From Phyllobacterium chamaecytisi (GTDB lineage Bacteria; Pseudomonadota; Alphaproteobacteria; Rhizobiales; Rhizobiaceae), in assembly GCF_020164455.1 (NCBI RefSeq), contig NZ_JAIQWW010000001.1, positions 186,001 through 250,000 of the forward strand: 64,000 nucleotides of DNA. Reading direction: 5' to 3'. The position numbers were made by a program, and so were the translations under genes. Positions 37,130 to 45,051 of the stretch are shown here, one piece after another. The notes beneath the pieces are model-generated. The model made no database searches. It was given only the letters and a program-made list of their open reading frames with translations, and had not been told where the DNA came from. How positions within the stretch are numbered: position 1 is the first letter of the stretch; every line of letters starts with the position of its first letter.

Positions 37130-38377
37130 TTATTCCTCCTGAGCCGCCTCGCTCAGCGGGTGCAACTGGAAAGTCTCCGGCGTCTGCGGCCGGTCATGCG
37201 GGCGAATGGCGAAATCGGGACGCTCTGAAGGAGCTTGCGACGCACGGCGAAGGCTGCGCCAGAACGCATAGGAACCATAGGCCGCATAGCTGATTGCCAT
37301 CGTGACAAAGAAACCCGAAGGGCCGTTCAGATCCATCAACCGCCCGGCGATCTGAGGGCCGATCATGCTGCCGACGCCATAAACAATGAGCAGGCCACTG
37401 GAAATCTTGACGAATTCGCTGGGCTCGGCGAAGTCGTTGGCATGCGCCACATTGAGCGAATAGATCGGAAACAGCACCGTCCCGAAAACAAACATCAACG
37501 TATAGACCACCCACGGCGTAGTGGGCTGGACCATGATCATCGTCAGCGATATCGCGACACCGCCGATCCCGGCCACGACCATCACGTAGCGCCTGTCGAC
37601 GAAGTCCGAGACACGGCCAATCGGGTACTGGAAGATTGCTCCACCGATCATCGAACTCGCGATCATCGTCGCAATGCCGAAAGTCGACAGGCCGATCTCG
37701 CGGCCATAGATCGCCGACAGGAAGTTCCACGCACCGGCGATGATCCCCGCCAGAAGCGAGCCAATCAACGCAGCGGGTGACTTTCGGTAGAGCTCGGGAA
37801 GGTCCAGCGATACCTGCGTCAGCGGGCGTGGTGACTGTGCATTTGAAAGACCTGTCGGCACCAGAGCGCCAGCATAGATCAACGCCCCGATCATGAACAA
37901 AGCCTGTGTCGCGGGGTCGCCGAACGGCAAAATATACTGGCCAACGAGAAGTCCGAGCATGGAAACGATCATGTAGATCGAAAACACCATGCCGCGTGTC
38001 GAATTGGTGACGCGCTCGTTCAGCCAGCTTTCGATCACCATGTAACTGCCGGCCAATGAAAAACCAGCCAGCGCCCGAAACAGCGTCCAGGCCCAGGGAT
38101 CGATGATCAGACCGTGCATCAGCATCGACATGCTGAGGAGCGTGAGCAGCACGGCAAAGACCCGCACATGGCCAACGCGGCGCACGAGGCGCGGAACGAT
38201 GATGCAGCCGCCGGTGAATGCCAGCGCATAACCGGTTCCTAGCCAACCGATGGTAGTCGGCGACCAGCCTTCCATGCCCGCGCGCAAGGGGAGCAGGATT
38301 CCCGCTAGGCCCCCTGCCGTCAGCATCAGAAAGGTGCTGGTCAATAATGCCGCGATCGGCAAGAGCTGGCGAAACAT
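37130..38377 (-). CDS. MFS transporter (YcaD-like)
   Basis: A 415-residue major facilitator with twelve hydrophobic segments. Helices 1-2 frame 'GTGYALAFTGGCIIVPRLVR' and 'RALAGFSLAGSYMVIESWLN' matches the YcaD/TsgA-like subgroup ('GFSxAGxYMVIESWLN'). The C-terminus is a ~40-residue hydrophilic tail with charged residues and Pro. Its stop is 2 nt from that of the convergent EamA gene. Substrate unknown. Confidence 0.87.
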   Translation of the reverse strand: MFRQLLPIAALLTSTFLMLTAGGLAGILLPLRAGMEGWSPTTIGWLGTGYALAFTGGCIIVPRLVRRVGHVRVFAVLLTLLSMSMLMHGLIIDPWAWTLFRALAGFSLAGSYMVIESWLNERVTNSTRGMVFSIYMIVSMLGLLVGQYILPFGDPATQALFMIGALIYAGALVPTGLSNAQSPRPLTQVSLDLPELYRKSPAALIGSLLAGIIAGAWNFLSAIYGREIGLSTFGIATMIASSMIGGAIFQYPIGRVSDFVDRRYVMVVAGIGGVAISLTMIMVQPTTPWVVYTLMFVFGTVLFPIYSLNVAHANDFAEPSEFVKISSGLLIVYGVGSMIGPQIAGRLMDLNGPSGFFVTMAISYAAYGSYAFWRSLRRASQAPSERPDFAIRPHDRPQTPETFQLHPLSEAAQEE

Positions 38378-38470
38378 ATATGTATCCTGCGTTTCAATGC
38401 CCGAAACTACAGGCTTGGATTGGCTCGCGAGCCTGAAATTACGACACGGCGATTCCAGTTTTGCGCCAAT

Positions 38471-39310
38471 CTAGTCCGTCAATGCACGCAGTCGTATCTT
38501 GACGTTGACGAAATCGCGCCAGGCGAAGCGCTTTTGGGCCGGATTTCGCAAAAGATAAGCCGGATGCAGCGTCGGCATCACCGGAATCTGGATGCCGGAC
38601 GCGGTCAGATGGGCTTTCCAGTTTCCGCGCAGGCGCAAAATACCTTCTGTCGCATTGGTAAGCGCTTTGGCGGCCGGGCCACCGAGCGCGACGAGCAGCC
38701 TTGGATTGGCGAGCTCAATCTGGCGCTCGAAGAATGGTCGGCAAATCTCCGTTTCAAGCGGCGTTGGCGTGCGGTTGCCAGGCGGACGCCATGGAATGGT
38801 ATTGGCGATATAGACGCTGGTCCGATCAAGGCCGATGGCCGCAAACATGCGATCGAGCAGTTGCCCCGAACGGCCGATGAAAGGAACACCTTCGAGGTCT
38901 TCTTCACGGCCCGGAGCTTCGCCCACGAACATGATCGGAGCAGCAGGATTGCCGTCGGCGAACACGAGGTTCTTGGCAGTGAATTTCAAGTTGCAACCGT
39001 CGAACGCGGCGAGCTGCTCGCGCAATTCCTCCAGCGTAGCTGCGCTTGAAGCCATCTGCCGCGCCATCGCAATTTTGGCATCGTCCGGGACAGAGGCCTT
39101 GCTGAGGATGGATGGAGCCGGTTGGCTAGCTGCCGGTTGTTCAGGTCGCTGCTGCTGGGGAGGATGCTGGGAAGGCCGAGCGGCCTGCGCGGGCGAAGCC
39201 GCAACACGCTTTGCCTCGATTTGGGAGAAGCGGTCGACCGGCGCATCTTCGAGCGGCGTATCGACGCCGGCCTCGGCATAGAAATGCAGCAGTTCGCGCA
39301 AATTGGTCAA
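38471..39310 (-). CDS. Type 4 uracil-DNA glycosylase
   Basis: A 279-residue family 4 UDG. An N-terminal ~65-residue Gln/Pro/Ala-rich extension precedes the catalytic domain, with motif A 'IMFVGEAPGREEDLEGVPFI' and motif B 'MPTLHPAYLLRNPAQKR'. It excises uracil from DNA to start base excision repair. Thermophilic members bind 4Fe-4S; here Cys residues in 'FDGCNLKF' and 'EICRPFF' remain as candidate ligands. Ribosome site and ATG are acceptable at 39,310. Confidence 0.92.
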   Translation of the reverse strand: MTNLRELLHFYAEAGVDTPLEDAPVDRFSQIEAKRVAASPAQAARPSQHPPQQQRPEQPAASQPAPSILSKASVPDDAKIAMARQMASSAATLEELREQLAAFDGCNLKFTAKNLVFADGNPAAPIMFVGEAPGREEDLEGVPFIGRSGQLLDRMFAAIGLDRTSVYIANTIPWRPPGNRTPTPLETEICRPFFERQIELANPRLLVALGGPAAKALTNATEGILRLRGNWKAHLTASGIQIPVMPTLHPAYLLRNPAQKRFAWRDFVNVKIRLRALTD

Positions 39311-39361
39311 GCGATAATCCTTTTGTCACTGAAGTCGCAAATTGCCGGCACAATTGCAAGG

Positions 39362-39973
39362 TCAGGAGGAAGGAATGCGTGGCTCCTGCACCAGATAAAA
39401 CACGCGTTTGGGTGTGAAATCAGCAATAGGAAAATCAAAGCTCGCACCAAAACCCGGATCGATCTTGCCATCCCGGAACACCATACGATCATAGGGCTCG
39501 AAGTCGTCGCTGAAAGTGCCGTAACCGGTCGATTTGATCATGCCCCTCTTGTCACCTGGCTGGTAGAAGGAAAGTCCATCGCCATAATCGCTTGGCACGT
39601 TAAGCTGTTCCTGCAGTTCAAACTCGAACTCGACCCAGGGATGACCGCTGCTGTTGGTGGCCCGGACGCGCAGATAGAATAGAATCCCGGCATCCTCGCT
39701 CGGGTTAAGCTGCGCTACTTTTTCGGTGCGAATGATGAGTGTGGTTGGCGTTACCGAGGGGAATTCTTCCGTAAGGATGATTGGATCCTGCATCGTTCCT
39801 GTGCCACTGATGGACCGAATGATGAAGCCGCCAAGCTCATCGGAAAATGAGTAAGGCCCCGCAGTCCAAAGCCGCGGATCTTCTTGTGCCGATCCTGTTG
39901 GAACGTAACCGACGAAAAGCATGCAGATGGCCATCATGCCACGCAGCATCCAGTCCGTGCAGTATCGTTTCAT
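39362..39973 (-). CDS. Conserved exported protein of unknown function
   Basis: A ~203-residue protein with signal peptide 'MLRGMMAICMLFVGYVPTGS' and a probable cleavage after Ala-Gln. The mature part is beta-rich and acidic: 'YSFSDELGGFIIRSISGTG', 'WVEFEFELQEQLNVPSDYGD', 'SYGTFSDDFEPYDRMVFRDG'-like segments and 'PKRVFYLVQEPRIPSS' at the end. I recognise it only as a type of conserved rhizobial exported protein without a known function. The ATG at 39,973 is chosen over one four codons upstream (39,985). Confidence 0.65.
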   Translation of the reverse strand: MKRYCTDWMLRGMMAICMLFVGYVPTGSAQEDPRLWTAGPYSFSDELGGFIIRSISGTGTMQDPIILTEEFPSVTPTTLIIRTEKVAQLNPSEDAGILFYLRVRATNSSGHPWVEFEFELQEQLNVPSDYGDGLSFYQPGDKRGMIKSTGYGTFSDDFEPYDRMVFRDGKIDPGFGASFDFPIADFTPKRVFYLVQEPRIPSS

Positions 39974-40063
39974 CAGGTCTCCCATCGGTTGGCATGCGAG
40001 ACAATAAGCTGAATTATGACTGAAACCGCATCCCGTGCAAACAATCTATGAAAGTGCAAAATA

Positions 40064-40092
40064 TTGACGTTTACGTTAAAGTAATCTAGATT
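40064..40092 (+). promoter_or_regulatory. Candidate promoter with inverted repeat before ETF-QO gene
   Basis: TTGACG (40,064) and TAGATT (40,087) are spaced 17 bp and enclose the near-palindrome TTACGTTAAAGTAA at 40,071-40,084. Dyads of this kind, with a TTTACGT core between -35 and -10, are bound by MerR-type regulators such as LiuR of leucine catabolism, whose regulon in many Proteobacteria includes ETF-QO. No merR gene is visible in this window, so the regulator is inferred. Confidence 0.4.
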
Positions 40093-40230
40093 CCGCCAAC
40101 CGTCGTGAAATGAGGGCAATTGGCCGCATCTGGAATGCATGACTGTCTATGCCATATGGCTATTGTTGCGTTACAAATCGGGAAAATACTGCACAAAAGT
40201 GCGTACGGGAATGATCATCAGGAGGATTGC

Positions 40231-41898
40231 ATGAGCGAGGTAACCGAACTTCCAGAGCGCGAGAGCATGGAGTTTGATGTCGTCATAGTTGGAGGAGGGC
40301 CGGCTGGTCTATCCGCAGCGATCAAGCTCAAGCAGATCAATCCGGAATTGTCGGTTGTGGTCCTGGAAAAGGGCGGCGAAGTCGGTGCGCACATCCTTTC
40401 GGGCGCCGTGGTCGACCCGATCGGCGTCGACAAGCTCCTGCCGGGCTGGCGCGACGAAGAAGGGCATCCCTTCAAGACGCCGGTTACGGCCGATCATTTT
40501 CTGGTTCTCGGGCATTCAGGCTCGGTGCGTCTCCCGAATTTCGCCATGCCGCCTTTGATGAACAATCATGGCAACTTCATTGTCTCGCTGGGCAATGTCT
40601 GCCGCTGGCTCGGCACCAAGGCAGAAGAACTGGGCGTAGAAATCTACCCCGGCTTTGCCGGCTCGGAAGTGCTTTACGACGACAACGGCGCTGTTGTCGG
40701 TGTTGCCACCGGTGACATGGGCATCGAGAAGGATGGCAGTCCCGGACCAGCCTACACGCGGGGCATGGCGCTGCTTGGAAAGTATATCCTGATCGCGGAA
40801 GGCGCGCGCGGTTCGCTCGCCAAACAATTGATCAACAAATTCAAGCTCGATGAAGGTAAGGAGCCGGCGAAATTCGGTATCGGATTGAAGGAATTGTGGC
40901 AGGTAGATCCTGCAAAGCACAAGCTGGGTCTCGTGCAGCATTCGTTCGGCTGGCCGCTGGACATGAAGACGGGTGGCGGGTCATTCCTCTACCATCTTGA
41001 GGACAATACGGTCGCCGTCGGCTTCGTCATGCACCTCAACTACAAGAATCCCTACCTTTCGCCATTCGAGGAGTTCCAGCGCTTCAAGACCCATCCGTCC
41101 ATTCGTGGCCTCTTCGAAGGCGGCAAGCGCCTGGGCTATGGTGCGCGCGCGATCACTGAAGGCGGTTGGCAGTCGGTGCCGAAGCTGTCCTTTCCCGGAG
41201 GAGCGCTGCTCGGCTGCTCGGCCGGCTTCGTCAATGTGCCGCGTATCAAGGGTTCGCACAATGCCATGCTCTCCGGCATGCTCGCTGCCGAACATGTGGC
41301 GGAAGCGATCGCCGCCGGGCGCGCCAATGACGAGCTTATTGCTTACGAGAATGCCTGGCGCTCAAGTGAGATCGGCAAGGATTTGAAGCGTGTGCGTAAC
41401 GTCAAGCCCATGTGGTCGAAGCTCGGCACAATCGGCGGCGTCATGCTCGGCGGCCTCGATATGTGGCTCAACACGATCTTTGGCGGCTGGTCACCCTTCG
41501 GCACGTGGAAACATGGCAAGTCCGATGCGGCCTCACTCGAACCTGCGAGCAAATACGCTCCAATCGCCTATCCAAAGCCCGATGGCGTCCTGACCTTCGA
41601 CCGCCTGTCTTCGGTGTTCCTGTCGAATACCAACCATGAGGAAAACGAGCCGGTTCACCTGATTGTTAAAGATATGGACCTGCAGAAAAGCTCTGAACTC
41701 GAAGTCTACGCGGGACCGTCGGCACGTTACTGCCCGGCCGGTGTCTATGAGTGGGTCGAGGAGGCAACCGGGCCGAAGTTCGTGATCAACGCGCAGAACT
41801 GCGTGCACTGCAAGACATGCGATATCAAGGATCCCAACCAGAACATCAACTGGGTGCCACCACAGGGCGGCGAAGGACCGGTCTATCAGAATATGTAA
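40231..41898 (+). CDS. Electron transfer flavoprotein-ubiquinone oxidoreductase
   Basis: A 555-residue inner-membrane-associated flavo-iron-sulfur protein. The FAD motif 'DVVIVGGGPAGLSAAIKL' is near the N-terminus; the 4Fe-4S Cys set is 'ARYCPAGVYEW' plus 'NCVHCKTCDIKDPNQN' at the C-terminus. It passes electrons from ETF to ubiquinone and so serves acyl-CoA dehydrogenases, including the isovaleryl-CoA dehydrogenase at 55.3-56.5 kb. The start follows a perfect AGGAGG site; longer in-frame starts lack one. Its 3' end overlaps the convergent gene by 13 bp. Confidence 0.95.
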   Translation: MSEVTELPERESMEFDVVIVGGGPAGLSAAIKLKQINPELSVVVLEKGGEVGAHILSGAVVDPIGVDKLLPGWRDEEGHPFKTPVTADHFLVLGHSGSVRLPNFAMPPLMNNHGNFIVSLGNVCRWLGTKAEELGVEIYPGFAGSEVLYDDNGAVVGVATGDMGIEKDGSPGPAYTRGMALLGKYILIAEGARGSLAKQLINKFKLDEGKEPAKFGIGLKELWQVDPAKHKLGLVQHSFGWPLDMKTGGGSFLYHLEDNTVAVGFVMHLNYKNPYLSPFEEFQRFKTHPSIRGLFEGGKRLGYGARAITEGGWQSVPKLSFPGGALLGCSAGFVNVPRIKGSHNAMLSGMLAAEHVAEAIAAGRANDELIAYENAWRSSEIGKDLKRVRNVKPMWSKLGTIGGVMLGGLDMWLNTIFGGWSPFGTWKHGKSDAASLEPASKYAPIAYPKPDGVLTFDRLSSVFLSNTNHEENEPVHLIVKDMDLQKSSELEVYAGPSARYCPAGVYEWVEEATGPKFVINAQNCVHCKTCDIKDPNQNINWVPPQGGEGPVYQNM

Positions 41899-42902
41899 TT
41901 GCCTTGCCTCAGTACCGTTTGTTGATCTGGACCGCCATTGTCATCAACACCGCTAATCGAAAAGCGTAGCAGCAGCGGCAAATGATCCGAGCCGACAGGC
42001 TGCAGTGTTTCGACTCGCGTTTGGATAATTCGGTCCGAAACGAGGATGTGATCGATCGGCAGGCCAATCCAGCGCGCCGCATGCGCCAATGTGCCGTTGA
42101 CGAGCCAGCTCGGGCGCAACCCTTCGGCTGAAGATGTTTTACTCGCTTCGGTGATGGCTTTCAGCGTCTGGCTCCAGGATGTCGCGTTGAAATCACCGGC
42201 AATAATCATTGGACCTTGCAGCCGCTCGAGGTAGGGCTCGATCGTCGCAACGTTTTCGGCTTGGCCATAGGGCCACGGCCAGTCGAGGTGGATCGCAGTA
42301 ATAACGGCGCTGCGTCCGCCGAAATCAATGCGTGCCAAACCAATCAGACTGTCGACACATTGTGGCGTAGTACCGAGCGCGAATGGGCGGCGGGAGAGAA
42401 TTGCAACGCCGCCAATGTGGCTGCGGTTAGGGCAGTAGAGATTATAGGGATAGCGTGCTTCAATCGCTTTCAGTTTGGGGCGCCACGCTGTGGATACTTC
42501 CTGCAGGGTGATGACATCGGGGGCTTCTTGCGCGATCAAGCGAAGGACATCAGCCTGGTGACGATTGTCGTAGCGCAGGTTCAGCTGCATCAGTTCGTAT
42601 TCCGGCTGGGCTGTTTCAGCTTCTGCGGAAGGTGCAGGGGAGGGAACAAGCACTGAACCAAGTGCGGTCAGTGCCAACACCATTGCCATCAAACCTTCCC
42701 GCCACAGTCCAAGAATAAGGGCTGGGATCGCCGATATGGCCATCAGCACCGCAAGATGCATGCGGAAATGCGCAAAGGAATCGAACAGCGGATGGGCAGC
42801 GCCGAAAAATCCCAATACCAGCGGCAGCGAAAACATCACCGGTATCAATACGGCGGCAAGTCTAATCCACGATAGCCTGTTCTCTGTCGTCATGCTCCGC
42901 AT
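41886..42902 (-). CDS. Membrane-anchored endonuclease/exonuclease/phosphatase family protein
   Basis: A 338-residue protein. Three hydrophobic helices in the first ~105 residues ('LAAVLIPVMFSLPLVLGFFG', 'HLAVLMAISAIPALILGLW', 'LMAMVLALTALGSVLVPSPA') are followed by an EEP domain: 'MQLNLRYDNRH', 'PDVITLQEVST', 'IIAGDFNATSW', 'DHILVSDRI', 'VGSDHLPLLL'. Such proteins hydrolyse phosphodiester bonds outside the membrane; substrate is unknown. MRS/MTT starts three codons apart are both possible. Confidence 0.85.
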   Translation of the reverse strand: MRSMTTENRLSWIRLAAVLIPVMFSLPLVLGFFGAAHPLFDSFAHFRMHLAVLMAISAIPALILGLWREGLMAMVLALTALGSVLVPSPAPSAEAETAQPEYELMQLNLRYDNRHQADVLRLIAQEAPDVITLQEVSTAWRPKLKAIEARYPYNLYCPNRSHIGGVAILSRRPFALGTTPQCVDSLIGLARIDFGGRSAVITAIHLDWPWPYGQAENVATIEPYLERLQGPMIIAGDFNATSWSQTLKAITEASKTSSAEGLRPSWLVNGTLAHAARWIGLPIDHILVSDRIIQTRVETLQPVGSDHLPLLLRFSISGVDDNGGPDQQTVLRQGNYIF

Positions 42903-42988
42903 TAAACCGGCAATTGCGACGCAATCAAGATGGCAGCGCTAGTGATCTCGGGACAACCCGCAGCTCCGTTCGCCCGCACTTTATACAA

Positions 42989-43262
42989 CCCTGCATTCGT
43001 TGTGGTCTGCGACAATTCCAGCCATGTGTGGAGGAGTTTTATAAGCAGAAGCAGCAAGCGCCGAGCGAACCGGCGCATCGAGGAGATGGGCCTCCTCGAC
43101 CCGGCACGGGCCTTGCGGATAAAACTGGAGGTGAACTATGTGGTGGTTACCATTTAGCATCACGCTGACAACGAGAAGAACCCGGACGAGTTGGTCGCTC
43201 AGCATCCGGGTTCAATTCAACTAGTCAGAAAAAGGAGGGGCGGGTGAAAATCCGCTCCTCAC
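42989..43262 (+). repeat. Duplicated structured element, copy A
   Basis: This ~270-nt stretch is alignable by eye with copy B at 49,191-49,475. It starts CCCTGC(A/G)TTCGTTG, and carries hairpins at 43,058-43,076 (GCGCCG/CGGCGC), 43,078-43,099 (TCGAGGAG/CTCCTCGA), one inside a small ORF (AACCCGGA/TCCGGGTT, from 43,168 to 43,213) and a final 10-bp stem ~43,234-43,260 (GAGGGGCGGG/TCCGCTCCTC with GU pairs). Base pairs change in a compensated way between copies. The Shine-Dalgarno of the ORF can alternatively pair with the CCTCC arm of the second hairpin. No match to a named RNA family was recognised. The rest of the 42,903-43,384 gap shows nothing further. Confidence 0.7.
43138..43224 (+). CDS. 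Tiny basic protein A (28 aa), paralog of 49,343-49,435
   Basis: ATG preceded at 5 nt by a perfect GGAGGT (43,127-43,132). The product begins MWWLPFSITL, continues RRTRTSW and ends IRVQFN; it is basic with alternating hydrophobic residues, suggesting beta strands rather than a membrane helix. The copy B product shares P-F-x-x-T-L, R-T-R-T-x-W and R-V-x-F at the same spacing. Seven of the 13 conserved residues are encoded by synonymous third-base variants, which argues for selection on the protein. Function unknown. Confidence 0.65.
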   Translation: MWWLPFSITLTTRRTRTSWSLSIRVQFN

Positions 43263-43384
43263 TCCAAAACGGAATATAGCAGCTTTCTCATTATTTCCAA
43301 GCAGCACTGTTTTGGACTTTAGGCGCATGACAGAGATGATTAGTGTGGATCTCGGACGAGACTCAACCTTGAGGAGGGTGTCCC

Positions 43385-43741
43385 GTGGTCGTAAAACGCA
43401 TCGTTCCAAATTTCGCATGTCCTGACCCCGGCAGCGTTCGTGACTTCTATGAAAACTTGCTGGACCTGAAAGTCGTCATGGATCATGGATGGATTCTGAC
43501 ATTTGCATCCGACATTTCGGCAAGGCCGCAGATCAGCATCGCGAGCGAAGGAGGATCAGGCACCCCTGTTCCCGACATTTCGATCGAAGTGGAGGATGTC
43601 GATATGGTCTATCAGCGAGCGAGAACAGCCGGCTATGAGATCGCATATGATATCGCAGATGAGCCCTGGGGCGTCCGGCGTTTCTACGTCCGCGACCCAA
43701 CCGGACGATTGGTCAACATCTTGGCTCATGCTGTTGATTGA
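43385..43741 (+). CDS. VOC/glyoxalase-like protein
   Basis: A 118-residue single-module vicinal-oxygen-chelate protein: 'IVPNFACPDPGSVRDFYENL' opens, 'DISIEVEDVDMVYQRARTAG' lies midway and 'GVRRFYVRDPTGRLVNILAH' closes. The family covers glyoxalases, bleomycin-type binding proteins and dioxygenases; metal ligands are not all evident, so it may be a binding protein. Start is GTG with GAGGAGGGTG upstream. It meets the convergent marR gene with a 2-nt gap. Confidence 0.78.
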   Translation: MVVKRIVPNFACPDPGSVRDFYENLLDLKVVMDHGWILTFASDISARPQISIASEGGSGTPVPDISIEVEDVDMVYQRARTAGYEIAYDIADEPWGVRRFYVRDPTGRLVNILAHAVD

Positions 43742-43743
43742 GG

Positions 43744-44190
43744 TCACAAAAGCTTCTTCAAGCCGTTTAAAAGTCGATCATGCTCGCCGTCGGTGAGCAG
43801 TTCTTCAAGTTTGCCATGGGAACTCTTCCATATTGGCACGACTTCCGACAGCAGATGCATGCCATCCGACGTCAGTGCCATGAGGCGGCTGCGTTTGTCA
43901 GCAGGATCGACCACGACCCTCACCAGGCCACGGCGCTCCAGCGGCTTGAGGGCCGCGGTAAGTGTGGTTCGGTCCATCGCGAGCAATGAAGCTACGGAAC
44001 TCAGATTGGGAGGCGACGGCCGGTTCAGCGACATCAGCAGCGAAAACTGTCCGTTGGTGAGGTCATAAGGCCGCAAAGATTCATCGAAGCGGCGAGCTAG
44101 GGCACGCGCGGCCCGTTGTACAGCAAGGCACAAGCACGTATCGCGAACGTGAATTGTTGTTTCGAAAGGAACCAAAATCGGCTTTGACAT
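43744..44190 (-). CDS. MarR-family transcriptional regulator
   Basis: A 148-residue winged-helix repressor: 'DLTNGQFSLLMSLNRPSPPN' leads to the recognition region 'SSVASLLAMDRTTLTAALKP' and wing 'LVRVVVDPADKRSRLMALTS'. An N-terminal Cys-containing helix ('RDTCLCLAVQRAARAL') could sense oxidants or ligands. It is divergent from the two-domain VOC gene at 44,281, and a perfect palindrome just upstream of its own start is the probable operator for both. Confidence 0.88.
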   Translation of the reverse strand: MSKPILVPFETTIHVRDTCLCLAVQRAARALARRFDESLRPYDLTNGQFSLLMSLNRPSPPNLSSVASLLAMDRTTLTAALKPLERRGLVRVVVDPADKRSRLMALTSDGMHLLSEVVPIWKSSHGKLEELLTDGEHDRLLNGLKKLL

Positions 44191-44199
44191 GGCCTATAT

Positions 44200-44215
44200 A
44201 TGTTGATATCAACAT
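44200..44215. promoter_or_regulatory. Probable MarR operator, 16-bp perfect palindrome
   Basis: ATGTTGATATCAACAT is a perfect palindrome starting 10 nt upstream of the marR start codon, in the 90-bp region shared with the divergent VOC gene. Its TTGATATCAA core is the usual form of MarR-family operators, so autoregulation and control of the VOC gene are likely. Confidence 0.7.
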
Positions 44216-44280
44216 AATTGTCAATATTCAATCACAAGCCATCTATACAATCCGGTCGATCATGAGAAGGAGGAGCTATC

Positions 44281-45048
44281 ATGTCCAATTCCGGTAATTT
44301 TGTTTGGTATGAACTGATGACCAGCGATGCAGAAGCTGCGGAGGGCTTCTATAGCAATGTCGTCGGCTGGGGCGCGCAAGACGCTGGCCATCCGCAGATG
44401 AAATATACCTTGATGAAAGTAGGCGAGGCTCCGGTTGCCGGTATGATGACAACGCCTGAGGGCTGCAATACCGGCGTCGAGTCAATGTGGTCCGGCTATA
44501 TTGCCGTCGATGACGTCGATCAGTTTGCCGCCCGCGTAAAGGATGCGGGAGGCAAGATAACAGTCGAACCGCAGGACATACCGGAAGTCGGCAGGTTCGC
44601 GGTCGCTGCCGATCCGCAGGGCGCGCCGTTCACTCTGTTCAAGCCCTCGATGCAAGATCGCGGCGACAATCCCAAGCCCCCTACGCCGGGTACAGTTGGG
44701 TGGCACGAGCTAAACACCCGCGACTGGGAGAACGCATTTAAGTTTTATTCGGGCCTGTTTGGCTGGACCAAAGGTCAAGCCATGGACATGGGCGGTATGG
44801 GCACATACCAGATCGTGGAGCGCGACGGCCAAATGTTTGGTGCCATGATGAATAATCCTGAGCCATCAACCCGTCCAGCTTGGTGCTATTATATCTGCGT
44901 GGACGATATTAACGCCGCTGAATCAAGGATCAAGGACAAGGGCGGCAAGGTTGTCTTCGGGCCGATGGAAGTTCCCGGCGAGCAGTGGGTTTTGCAAGCG
45001 CTCGATCCGCAGGGCGTGTCTTTCGCTCTTCTTGGCCCCCGCAAATAA
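44281..45048 (+). CDS. Two-domain VOC family protein
   Basis: A 255-residue protein of two tandem glyoxalase-like modules: 'GNFVWYELMTSDAEAAEGFY' starts the first and 'VGWHELNTRDWENAFKFYSG' the second, with 'FAVAADPQGAPFTLFKP' and 'VLQALDPQGVSFALLGP' ending each. This is the YDR533-unrelated VOC group often annotated as a hydroxylase or antibiotic-resistance-like protein. The first base follows GAAGGAGGAGC. Expression is probably repressed by the adjacent MarR protein. Confidence 0.85.
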   Translation: MSNSGNFVWYELMTSDAEAAEGFYSNVVGWGAQDAGHPQMKYTLMKVGEAPVAGMMTTPEGCNTGVESMWSGYIAVDDVDQFAARVKDAGGKITVEPQDIPEVGRFAVAADPQGAPFTLFKPSMQDRGDNPKPPTPGTVGWHELNTRDWENAFKFYSGLFGWTKGQAMDMGGMGTYQIVERDGQMFGAMMNNPEPSTRPAWCYYICVDDINAAESRIKDKGGKVVFGPMEVPGEQWVLQALDPQGVSFALLGPRK

Positions 45049-45051
45049 GTT

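Noticed and set aside
43086-43157. Overlapping ORF starting in the loop of the second hairpin of copy A (MGLLDPARAL...)
   Set aside because: In copy B the matching frame has no ATG at that point and is shifted by a 1-nt length change, whereas the downstream 28/30-codon frame is kept.
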